From assembly GCA_013203065.1 (NCBI GenBank), contig JABMQV010000253.1, positions 1 to 13,452 of the forward strand: a DNA stretch of 13,452 nt. The letters are read 5' to 3'. The notes under the pieces were generated by a model that was not told the origin of the DNA, ran no database searches, and saw nothing but the letters and a program-made list of their open reading frames with translations. Source of the stretch: Desulfobacteraceae bacterium (lineage in GTDB: Bacteria; Desulfobacterota; DSM-4660; Desulfatiglandales; Desulfatiglandaceae). Position numbers and translations under genes: made by a program. The stretch's first letter is position 1. Every line of letters begins with the position of its first letter. Shown piece by piece: positions 1-7,232 of this stretch.

Positions 1-332
1 TGCTGCCGTATGGTCTAACGAACATTCAGTATGTGGTCCTGGAACTGCTCTGGCATCGGGAAGGGCTGACGGCCGGTGAAATCGGGAAGCTCCTGGTCAT
101 TGACAAGGCGACCTTCTCCGGCGTCCTCGATCGCATGGTCGATTCCAAATGGCTCATCAGGAGGCAGAAGGAGAGCGACAAACGCATATTTCGACTCTAT
201 CCGTCTGAAAAGGCAAACGGACAAAAGGAAAAGCTGGTTGATGAGCGAAGGGATGCAAACGAAGAGCTTTTGGTCGACTTTACAATGAAGGAGAAAATCT
301 TGCTGAGACGCCTTTTGCTGGCGTTGCTGTAA
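1..332 (+). CDS. MarR-family transcriptional regulator (5' truncated by window edge)
   Basis: The open frame begins before the window (first full codon at base 3) and ends with TAA at 330-332, leaving 109 visible residues. The visible part is a winged helix-turn-helix of MarR type. It contains GLTAGEIGKLLVIDKATFS (helix 2 and recognition helix), then GVLDRMVDSKWLIRR, then the wing ESDKRIFRLYPSEKA, which matches the family pattern of D-x-R followed by a basic/hydrophobic strand and 'LTxxG/A'. A C-terminal helical stretch rich in Lys, Glu and Leu would complete the dimerisation region. About 30-40 N-terminal residues (helix 1) are probably missing. The internal GTG at 33 is unlikely to be the true start, because in-frame family-like sequence (YGLTNIQY) continues upstream of it. 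MarR proteins are usually ligand-responsive repressors of an adjacent operon. The palindrome at 377-396 and the redox genes downstream are the natural targets, but this is inference. Confidence 0.88.
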   Translation, partial: LPYGLTNIQYVVLELLWHREGLTAGEIGKLLVIDKATFSGVLDRMVDSKWLIRRQKESDKRIFRLYPSEKANGQKEKLVDERRDANEELLVDFTMKEKILLRRLLLALL

Positions 333-371
333 ATGCTCTCCGGGACGAGGGGAAAAAAGGGATGCTTTTTC

Positions 372-399
372 TTGACAATGTTCGTATACAAACAATAGG
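372..399 (+). promoter_or_regulatory. Promoter with overlapping MarR-type palindromic operator
   Basis: A consensus -35 box TTGACA lies at 372-377, with a weak -10 candidate AATAGG at 394-399 (16-bp spacer). Between and overlapping them is the 20-bp near-palindrome AATGTTCGTATACAAACAAT at 377-396, centred on GTATAC, with 5 of 7 arm positions symmetric outside the 6-bp core. The core resembles the TTGTATACAA-like sites bound by many MarR-family repressors. A repressor here would cover the -35/-10 spacer. An alternative -10 (TATTAT, 431-436) lies closer to the next gene, so the transcription start is uncertain. The placement right after the MarR gene supports a local operator; binding itself is inferred. 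Confidence 0.5.
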
Positions 400-468
400 G
401 AGCCAGTTTGGGACTGCGCCAAATTTGCGTTATTATGACGTCACTCACCATCGCTTAAGGAGGGAACC

Positions 469-2706
469 ATGAGCCAATGGAAAAAGACGGGATGTGTCTT
501 GTGTGCCCAGAACTGTGGTCTGGAAATCCTGGTGGAAGGTAACCGCATGGTCAAGGTCAAACCGGACAAGAACAACCCGCGCAGTGAAGGCTATGCCTGC
601 CGGAAGGGCCTTAATGTTCTCTATCATCAATACCCTAAAGAACGGTTGACCGAGCCGCTCAAAAGAGTGGGCGAACGCTTTGAGCCCATAACCTGGGACC
701 AGGCGATCCATGAGATTGCAGACAAGATTCGCGGACTGGTTGACCGGCATGGTCCGCGCTGCCTGGCATACATGGGAGCCAGCGCCCAGGGCGGCCATTT
801 TGAGGGGGCCTTTGGCGTGGGGATGCTCATGAGCCTGGGTTCAAAATACTTCTATAGTTCGGCTGGCCAGGAGTTCTGCGGTTCCTGGTGGGTCAACGGC
901 CGTGTGCTGGGCAAACAGTACCTTCACGCCATTCCTGACGAACATAAAACCGAGATGTTGGTTGGGTGGGGCTGGAACGGTATGATGAGCCATCAGATGC
1001 CGCAAACACGAAAGGTGCTCAAGGGATTCAGCAAAGACCCGGACCGGCTGCTGGTGGTCATCGACCCCCGCAAGAGCGAGACCGCGGCCATAGCCAACAT
1101 CCATGTGCCCGTTCGCCCAGGCACCGATGCCCTGCTCATGAAGGCCATGATTTCTATTATCCTGGGAGAGGGCTGGGAGAAAAAAGAGTACATGAGTCAA
1201 CACGTGGAGGGCTTCGAGACGATCAGGCCCTGGTTCGTGGGTTTTGACGCAAAGGCGGCGGTTGAGGTTTGTGAGCTTGATTATGACCAGGTTCACAACC
1301 TATGCGAGCTGATGACCACAAAAAGATGGTGTATTCATCCGGACCTGGGTATCTACATGGGCCGCCACAGCACGCTCAACTCATACCTCATGGCCATCCT
1401 TTGCGCGATTTGCGGGGTCTACGGGGTGCGCGGCGGGAACAACATTGCCGGCATGATTGCGCCAATGGGCAGGCATTCAGACGAGCGTGATCCCAAGACC
1501 TGGCGTACTGTGGCCACTAATTTCCCGCCGGTGGCGGCCGGCTCTTTTCCGCCCGGAGTCATGCCAGAGGAGATCCTCAACGATAACCCCGAGCGACTGC
1601 GTGCCGTCTGCGTCAGTGCCTGTAACCCCTTGCGGGCCTACCCCGACACGACCGCCTATGAAGAGGCATTCCATAAACTGGACCTGCTTGTGGTAAATGA
1701 AATCGTCATGAACGAGACTGCGCGGCTGGCCCATTACGTGCTGCCCTGCCGCACCTATTATGAGAGCTGGGACGGCACCTTTTTCCAATGGAACTACCCT
1801 CAAATCTACTTTCAGATGCGCCGGCCCATTGTTGACCCTCCGGATCAGTGTCTGGAGGCTGCACAGATTTTTACGCTTCTGGCCGACAAACTGGGTCTGA
1901 TTCCGGAAATTCCTGACGAACTGCAAAAGGCGGCTGAGGGTGATCGGCTGACCTTTGGGGACAAGCTCATGGAATGGGCAGGGAAGGAGCCTAAGGCCCT
2001 GGCCAGCATGCCCTTTGTATTGGCCAAAACCCTGGGACAAGTGTGGGACAGCGCCACAAAGGCAACACTTTGGGGCATGATGATGACGGCGCCCAAGGCC
2101 TTCCATAAACACGCGGCTCGTGCCGGATTTGAGGCCGGTCCTGACCAGGGCGACCGGATTTTCCAGGCCATCCTGGATACACCTCAGGGTCTCTGGGTGG
2201 GCAAGTTGGATGAAAGCAACCCAATGGACGGCATTCGGACGCCGTCGGGAAAGATCGAGGTTCATATCCCTGAACTCGAACAGCAGGTGATGGACCTTGA
2301 CGCCCGGAGCGAAACCGAAGATTTGAAAATGCCGGATCAATTTCCGTTGGTCCTCAACGCCGGCCGTCATATGGACTACAATGCCAACACCCTGATGCGC
2401 AACCCGGAATGGAACAGGGGGAAACGGGCCTGTACGGTGGCTGTAAATCCTCAAGATGCCAAGACCATGGGACTAAGCGATGGCCAGCAGGTTCGGGTGA
2501 CCACCGAGGCCGCCAGCGAAGTGGGCGAACTCCAGGTAACTGAGCAGGTACGTCAGGGCATGGTGCTCATCCCCCACGGGTTCGGCCTGATTTATGACGG
2601 CGAGGTCTACGGGATCAACGTCAACCGCTTGACAAAAAATACCCATCGCGACCCAATGGGAACTCCGTTGCATCGGTTTGTTCCCTGTCGTCTGGAGGCC
2701 GTCTAG
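469..2706 (+). CDS. Molybdopterin (Mo/W-bisPGD) oxidoreductase, single [4Fe-4S], substrate unknown
   Basis: This 745-residue cytosolic enzyme of the COG0243/DMSO-reductase superfamily has no Tat or Sec signal. The N-terminal [4Fe-4S] motif is C9-x2-C12-x3-C16-x27-C44, followed by RKG. The catalytic core follows, and the likely metal ligand is Cys137 in AGQEFCGSWW. The dinucleotide-binding domain near the C-terminus starts around residue 625 (FPLVLNAGRHMDYNAN) and runs to about 741. The residue after Cys137 is Gly, whereas formate dehydrogenases have Cys/Sec-His, so a classical formate dehydrogenase is unlikely. The Asp next to the second cluster Cys that acetylene hydratase uses is Ala13 here, which argues against that enzyme too. 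There is no in-frame TGA, so no selenocysteine. The start is set by the Shine-Dalgarno AAGGAGG (457-463), 5 nt before ATG. It follows a MarR gene and operator and precedes a flavoprotein, suggesting an inducible two-enzyme pathway. The fold assignment is very secure; the reaction cannot be told from sequence. Confidence 0.93.
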   Translation: MSQWKKTGCVLCAQNCGLEILVEGNRMVKVKPDKNNPRSEGYACRKGLNVLYHQYPKERLTEPLKRVGERFEPITWDQAIHEIADKIRGLVDRHGPRCLAYMGASAQGGHFEGAFGVGMLMSLGSKYFYSSAGQEFCGSWWVNGRVLGKQYLHAIPDEHKTEMLVGWGWNGMMSHQMPQTRKVLKGFSKDPDRLLVVIDPRKSETAAIANIHVPVRPGTDALLMKAMISIILGEGWEKKEYMSQHVEGFETIRPWFVGFDAKAAVEVCELDYDQVHNLCELMTTKRWCIHPDLGIYMGRHSTLNSYLMAILCAICGVYGVRGGNNIAGMIAPMGRHSDERDPKTWRTVATNFPPVAAGSFPPGVMPEEILNDNPERLRAVCVSACNPLRAYPDTTAYEEAFHKLDLLVVNEIVMNETARLAHYVLPCRTYYESWDGTFFQWNYPQIYFQMRRPIVDPPDQCLEAAQIFTLLADKLGLIPEIPDELQKAAEGDRLTFGDKLMEWAGKEPKALASMPFVLAKTLGQVWDSATKATLWGMMMTAPKAFHKHAARAGFEAGPDQGDRIFQAILDTPQGLWVGKLDESNPMDGIRTPSGKIEVHIPELEQQVMDLDARSETEDLKMPDQFPLVLNAGRHMDYNANTLMRNPEWNRGKRACTVAVNPQDAKTMGLSDGQQVRVTTEAASEVGELQVTEQVRQGMVLIPHGFGLIYDGEVYGINVNRLTKNTHRDPMGTPLHRFVPCRLEAV

Positions 2707-2793
2707 ATGCGGTTAAAACAAAAGAAACTGTGTGACGCAAAGAGATGCAACGACCCCCATGAAAAATAGCCAAACCGGACTGAGAAAAAGGCT

Positions 2794-2830
2794 GGGATGA
2801 TGTTATTCATCCCGGACCGAAAGCGGTCCG
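2794..2830 (+). promoter_or_regulatory. Two tandem hairpins in the Mo enzyme-flavoprotein spacer
   Basis: The first stem is GGGATGA (2794-2800) with TCATCCC (2807-2813) and a 6-nt loop. The second is CGGACCG (2813-2819) with CGGTCCG (2824-2830) and an AAAG tetraloop. Both are perfect 7-bp stems; they share base 2813, so one outer pair must open if both form. There is no T-run after either, so an intrinsic terminator is unlikely. The pair ends 22 nt before the Shine-Dalgarno of the next gene. Possible roles are protection of a processed mRNA end, tuning of the second gene's expression, or a leader element. The function is inferred. Confidence 0.4.
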
Positions 2831-2867
2831 AATCCGCCAACCCTTAATGGAAGAGGAGGTTACTACC

Positions 2868-3761
2868 ATGTCTCAGCTTTTGGAGGTTTTGGGAACCAGG
2901 TATCCCGTCATTCAGGGGCCCATCGGACAATTGAACGATCCGAAAATGGTTGCAGCCGTGTCCGAGGCCGGTGGCTTTGGGATGTTGGCCCTGGGCTTCG
3001 TCCAAGACACAGAAAAAATCAAACAGATGGTCGCCCAGGTCAAAGAACTGACCGATAAGCCCTTTGGGGCCAACCTCATGATCGCCATGAACCCCAACAA
3101 CGATGCCATCCTCGAGGTTCTGGCCGAAGCAGGCATTCAGACCGTAACCACCTCGGCCGGGTCCCCAAAAAAACTCTATCCAAAGATCAAGGAACTGGGC
3201 CTGAAGGTGCTCCACGTCACCTTGGCCGCACCCCTGGCTTTGAAAGCCACAGAAGCGGGGGCAGAGGGCGTGGTCGTTTCCGGAATGGAATCTGGTGGTC
3301 TTCGCACCACCCGGCCCGAATCCTCCAACCTGATCCTGATTCCCCTGGTCTGCGACATGGTGGATGTGCCGGTGGTGGCCGCCGGCGGGATCGCCGACCG
3401 TCGCGGGTATCAGGCTGCTCTGGCGCTCGGGGCACAGGGCGTGCAGATCGGGACGGCCTTTTTGGCCTCCGAAGAAAGTCCGGCCTCTCAGGCCTGGAAA
3501 GAGGCCATCATCGGCTGCGGTGACGGAGGCACGACGCTGCTGCCCATGGGCGGCATGGCCATGAGGACCATCATCAACCCCAAGTTGGGCGAACTCATGG
3601 CCGCCGGCGCAGACCTCACAAAGGAATACAACATGATGAATGCTTACAAGGCCTGGTCCACCGGTAATTTCGATCTCTTCCCGGCAGGCGGCGGGCAGAT
3701 CAGTGCCTTGATCAAGGAGATCAAACCGGTAAAGGACATTATTGAAGGAATGGTTTCCTGA
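2868..3761 (+). CDS. FabK/nitronate monooxygenase-fold FMN oxidoreductase, catalytic His replaced
   Basis: This 297-residue TIM-barrel flavoprotein belongs to the NMO / 2-nitropropane-dioxygenase-like / FabK family. Visible family motifs are Q16-G-P in the first strand (FMN contact), ANLMIAMNP, the loop GMESGG at 139-144, and the phosphate-binding AAGGIAD (171-177) and GAQGVQIGTAF (188-198). In FabK the same loop reads GMExGGH, with the His acting in catalysis; here residue 145 is Leu (GMESGGLRTT). The start is placed at ATG 2868, because AGAGGAGG (2852-2859) sits 8 nt upstream. The in-frame ATG at 2847 lies before this Shine-Dalgarno and has none of its own. The gap to the Mo enzyme is 161 bp without an obvious terminator, so co-transcription is likely. 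The substrate is unknown. Enoyl reduction, nitronate oxidation and an unrelated FMN redox step all remain possible, and the missing His argues against the first two. Confidence 0.88.
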   Translation: MSQLLEVLGTRYPVIQGPIGQLNDPKMVAAVSEAGGFGMLALGFVQDTEKIKQMVAQVKELTDKPFGANLMIAMNPNNDAILEVLAEAGIQTVTTSAGSPKKLYPKIKELGLKVLHVTLAAPLALKATEAGAEGVVVSGMESGGLRTTRPESSNLILIPLVCDMVDVPVVAAGGIADRRGYQAALALGAQGVQIGTAFLASEESPASQAWKEAIIGCGDGGTTLLPMGGMAMRTIINPKLGELMAAGADLTKEYNMMNAYKAWSTGNFDLFPAGGGQISALIKEIKPVKDIIEGMVS

Positions 3762-3771
3762 TTCCTACGAC

Positions 3772-3796
3772 GGCGGGTCCATTCTCAGGGCCCGCC
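3772..3796 (+). terminator. Terminator-like GC hairpin after the redox operon
   Basis: GGCGGGTCC (3772-3780) pairs with GGGCCCGCC (3788-3796) as nine pairs including one T-G wobble, around the 7-nt loop ATTCTCA. It lies 10 bases after the flavoprotein stop codon. The T-tract expected of an intrinsic terminator is missing (AGTGGTCTG follows), so it may work with Rho or only protect the 3' end. A second, weaker inverted repeat, GTCTGA/TCAGAC, follows at 3801-3830. Confidence 0.5.
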
Positions 3797-3846
3797 AGTG
3801 GTCTGAAAATTGCCGTATTTCCGGTCAGACAGGCTTTCCCTCCCGG

Positions 3847-3875
3847 TTTACAAGCTCTAACAGGTAGTTTACAGT
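3847..3875 (+). promoter_or_regulatory. Sigma70-type promoter for the ydbH-ydbL-like operon
   Basis: A -35 box TTTACA (3847-3852, 5/6 to consensus) and a -10 box TACAGT (3870-3875, 4/6) are separated by exactly 17 bp. The predicted transcription start near 3882 leaves a leader of roughly 37 nt. The heptamer GTTTACA occurs twice, at 3846-3852 and 3867-3873, 21 bp apart on the same helix face. This overlaps both boxes and could be an activator or repressor site, or chance. Confidence 0.45.
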
Positions 3876-3918
3876 AGCAAGACATTTCGCCTTCTTTCCA
3901 AATCATTTTCGGTGGAGG

Positions 3919-6900
3919 ATGAAAACCAAGACAAGAATCGTCTTTATCTGCGGCATCGCTGCTTTCTTCCTTCTCACCCTTCTAGCCGGTGGAGTCATCT
4001 ATTTTTATACTCATCCCTCCGCAGTAAAGACTCTGGTAGAAAAGTCCGTTTCCCGCTCAACAGGAACATCGTTCACCATCAAAAGCCTGTCATATTCACT
4101 CGTTCCACTCAAAGTTCGTGCGAAGGGGATCACCTGTAAGACCGGAAATGGTCTTGGCGGTTTCTATTTTGAAGTCCCTGACTTAACGGCAGACCTTTTA
4201 TTGGAAGGCCCATTGGGCCACAAGCGTCTTATCGTCAAAAGTCTCAGAGTCGATAGCTTTTCCTGTCGTATCTTTGAGGATTCAACATTCCCCAAGATAA
4301 AACAAGAACCACAGACCCCATCGTTTTTCGGGTCGGTGCTGAAGAGGATGATCAGCTTTTTTCTCTTCAGGGATTTCAGGTTTCGGGGAGCAGCCCTTTC
4401 AGGCGGTAAAATTTCTGCGCAATTGAGGGATCAGACAGTGCATGTCAGAGAGATTCATGGGCGCCTGAATGCTGAGCATCTTATCGAACTCTCCTGTGCT
4501 ATCCAAATCGAGTGGCCCGCCAAGCAGATGAATCTCACCGTCCCCCTTTTTACTTTAAAAACAGATGATGCCATCTCTCTTGTGGACCCGCAGATAGGAG
4601 GCTCGTTGACAGTTGGGAACGCTACCTTTGAGAGCCCTGAGGCGAACATCAGAGGAATAAAGGGGAGGGCAGATCTCCTTTATCAACACCGTCAGAAGAA
4701 ACTCACCTTCAACCATACGAATCTCATTTTCAAGGAGATTGAGGTTCAAAAAGGGGCTGAAACAAGAACGATTCCCTTGGGTCTTCGACTCAAAACAGAA
4801 GGCGCCGTCAATCTGATGGATAGTAGGATAAATGCTCACCATCTTCACCTTTCCATGAACGATGTCTTTCAACTTGATGGGAAAATGGATGCGGTTTTCG
4901 GAACGAAAAGGGATTTAAGGTTGAAAATCTTAGGCGGCCATGTTTTGCCTGAAAAACTGCTTCCCCTTCTCCCCCGTGGGATGAGGAAGACGCTTTTTCC
5001 AGCAGAACTGTCCGGTCCCATCAAGCTGGCCGGGACGATTGGTGGTTTTGAGGAACAGGATAAATGGCGCTGGGATTGTAATCTTCAAGCCCGATTCATA
5101 CAAAACGAATTCTCTTACACGGCTCAAAAGCTCAATTTCAGTGGCAGAATTGATGGGGACATTCAGGCAGAAGGGAGGTTCCCCGACCTGAAGATTTCTG
5201 CCCTGATGAAGGCAAATCATGCCGTGCTTTCGGGTACGGGTTTTGAAGTGGAGCCTTCCGAAGTATCCCTTTCCTTTTCGGGCAAGCATCCCTCTTATGT
5301 GATAAGGGATCTTTCCGTTAGCCTCCCGAGTGCAAGAGGCGTTTTGGGAAAAAGAGAGATCACGGTTGATGAAATAAAGCTGCGGATCAAGAAAGGGCGG
5401 GTGAATGGCGCAAGTGGGGCCCTATTTTTCCCGGAAATCCAGGTAAATTCTTCTCTGGTGAAAAACCTCGTGGTGTCGCTTCAGGTTGAGAGCGGCAAAA
5501 TAAGTGTGGAAGGAAAAGGAAGACAAACAGGTCTGATCAAATCAGCTCTCAACCTCAATCTCCTCCCCTCCGGCTGGGAATTTGCCGGACTCGATTCCGT
5601 TCAGATAAGGGCTGAATCAAGCAAAGAAGGAGAGTGGGCATTTACCTCCGCAGTGGCCTTTCAAGATCTTGGCTTTCAGAACCAGGATTCGAGCTGTATG
5701 GGTGAGAAGATATCTCTGAGGGCAGAGATAAACGGAAAGATAGTCCCTCCGGCTTTTACAGTAGATGCGACTACCTCTATCAAGGTGGACGGAGGCGAAA
5801 TCCTCTATGATCGATTCTACTCCGACCTGAAGAACAATCCCTTTTTTTCTTTCTGTGAAGGCAAATACGATGCGACTGACAGGCATCTTCAACTGACGAG
5901 TCTCAGGCTTGGTTTAAGAGATATCCTGACCCTTCAGATGCAGGGGAGCCTTTTTGAACAGGACCCTGCTCGGCGTTTTGATTTTTCCGTAAATATTCCA
6001 AAGATGCCGTTGAAACCGGTTTTTACCCATCTCGTATTGGAGCCGTTCAAGACGGAAAAGCCTGCTTTGGGAACCCTGAATATTGGAGGTACCGTTTCCG
6101 CGAATCTAGAGTTGACCGGGGCTGGGTCACATTGGATGGCCAAAGGGCATTTGATGTGGCATGACGGGGAACTCTCATCTGAGGACAATGGGATATCTTT
6201 CAGTGGCGTTGATCTCTCCCTTCCCTTCTGGTACCAGAACCGCAAAGGAAACTCTCCTTTGAAAAGACTCAACGGAGAACTGTCCATTCGGTCCATGGAC
6301 CTCTCGCTCCTTCCCAAACAGTCTCTTACGCTTTCGCTTGATGCCGTGCCAAACCTGTTATCTGCAAGTTCGCCCACCCTGCTGGAGGTCCCTGGAGGAG
6401 AAGTCCAGATGGGACCGGTTGTTGTCCGAGAACTGCCGGGGTTCTCTCCATCCGTTGATACAAGCCTCACGATTAACACCGTTCAAATCGAGCCTCTTCT
6501 GGCCGGAGTCTGGACGCACCCGGTGCAGGGGACCCTTAGCGGAAAACTGGACCGGATACATCTTGAGGGAGGCAATCTGAGGAGTGTCGGAGAGGTAAAG
6601 GCAAAGGTCTTCGATGGAGAGATCATTCTCTCCGACCTCGGTGCATCGGGTTTGTTTACTGCCACGCCGGTCTTTAAGCTAAACGCCCGGTGGAAAGATC
6701 TAAACCTCGCGGAAATTACTACGGGCACATCTTTTGGAAAGATTGAAGGGATTTTGAACGGATATCTAAAGGACCTGGAGATATCCCACGGCCAACCTCA
6801 GAGATTTGACCTTTTGCTGGAAACAGCAAAGAAGAAGGGGGTGCCTCAAAAGATCAGCGTAAAAGCCGTGGACAATATCGCTCAGCTTGGGGGAGGTCAG

Positions 6901-7170
6901 ACCCCTTTTATGGGAGTTGCCGGTTTATTCGCATCTCTCTTTAAGGAATTTCCTTACAAAAAGATCGGTGCGCACGCGATCCTGGAAAACGATGTTTTCA
7001 AAATAAACGGCACCATCAAGGAGGGGGGAAAAGAGTATTTGGTAAAAAGAGGTTTATTCTCCGGAGTTGATGTGGTAAATCAAAATCCGGATAACCGTGT
7101 CAGCTTTAAGGATATGATAAAGAGAATCAAACGTGTAACGGCATCAAAAGGCGGCCCGATAATCAATTAA
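3919..7170 (+). CDS. ydbH: AsmA-superfamily / YdbH-like inter-membrane protein
   Basis: This 1083-residue protein has one N-terminal transmembrane anchor (about residues 7-30, preceded by MKTKTR). The rest is a long periplasmic region made almost wholly of short alternating beta strands, as in AsmA/TamB/YdbH-type bridges that carry phospholipid between inner and outer membranes. The early segment (HPSAVKTLVEKSVSRSTG...FTIKSLSYSL) fits the AsmA N-terminal pattern. The C-terminal part, with VPQKISVKAVDNIAQLGGG at 975-993 and a basic tail SFKDMIKRIKRV, looks like its most constrained block. It is longer than E. coli YdbH (about 880 residues). The strongest support for YdbH over other AsmA members is the DUF1318/YdbL-type gene 62 bp downstream. 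The only Shine-Dalgarno-like sequence (GGTGGAGG, 3911-3918) touches the ATG directly, an unusually short spacing; no better in-frame start is visible. The AsmA-like fold is likely, and the exact subfamily is less sure. Confidence 0.75.
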   Translation: MKTKTRIVFICGIAAFFLLTLLAGGVIYFYTHPSAVKTLVEKSVSRSTGTSFTIKSLSYSLVPLKVRAKGITCKTGNGLGGFYFEVPDLTADLLLEGPLGHKRLIVKSLRVDSFSCRIFEDSTFPKIKQEPQTPSFFGSVLKRMISFFLFRDFRFRGAALSGGKISAQLRDQTVHVREIHGRLNAEHLIELSCAIQIEWPAKQMNLTVPLFTLKTDDAISLVDPQIGGSLTVGNATFESPEANIRGIKGRADLLYQHRQKKLTFNHTNLIFKEIEVQKGAETRTIPLGLRLKTEGAVNLMDSRINAHHLHLSMNDVFQLDGKMDAVFGTKRDLRLKILGGHVLPEKLLPLLPRGMRKTLFPAELSGPIKLAGTIGGFEEQDKWRWDCNLQARFIQNEFSYTAQKLNFSGRIDGDIQAEGRFPDLKISALMKANHAVLSGTGFEVEPSEVSLSFSGKHPSYVIRDLSVSLPSARGVLGKREITVDEIKLRIKKGRVNGASGALFFPEIQVNSSLVKNLVVSLQVESGKISVEGKGRQTGLIKSALNLNLLPSGWEFAGLDSVQIRAESSKEGEWAFTSAVAFQDLGFQNQDSSCMGEKISLRAEINGKIVPPAFTVDATTSIKVDGGEILYDRFYSDLKNNPFFSFCEGKYDATDRHLQLTSLRLGLRDILTLQMQGSLFEQDPARRFDFSVNIPKMPLKPVFTHLVLEPFKTEKPALGTLNIGGTVSANLELTGAGSHWMAKGHLMWHDGELSSEDNGISFSGVDLSLPFWYQNRKGNSPLKRLNGELSIRSMDLSLLPKQSLTLSLDAVPNLLSASSPTLLEVPGGEVQMGPVVVRELPGFSPSVDTSLTINTVQIEPLLAGVWTHPVQGTLSGKLDRIHLEGGNLRSVGEVKAKVFDGEIILSDLGASGLFTATPVFKLNARWKDLNLAEITTGTSFGKIEGILNGYLKDLEISHGQPQRFDLLLETAKKKGVPQKISVKAVDNIAQLGGGQTPFMGVAGLFASLFKEFPYKKIGAHAILENDVFKINGTIKEGGKEYLVKRGLFSGVDVVNQNPDNRVSFKDMIKRIKRVTASKGGPIIN

Positions 7171-7232
7171 GGGATACGATTGAAAAAGCGGCCAACTGTA
7201 GGCGCATCAGGTTTTCAACCCGGGAGGGCAAT

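Noticed and set aside
436..443. TGACGTCA palindrome before the Mo enzyme gene
   Set aside because: An 8-bp dyad is expected by chance, and the palindrome at 377-396 is a much better regulator site.
1477..2454. Long antisense open frame (325 codons) inside the Mo enzyme gene
   Set aside because: It lies fully opposite a secure coding region, shows no family motifs and is typical of high-GC antisense frames.
469..2706. Assignment of the Mo enzyme as formate dehydrogenase or acetylene hydratase
   Set aside because: Cys137 is followed by Gly instead of His as in formate dehydrogenases, and the Asp beside the second cluster Cys in acetylene hydratase is Ala13 here.
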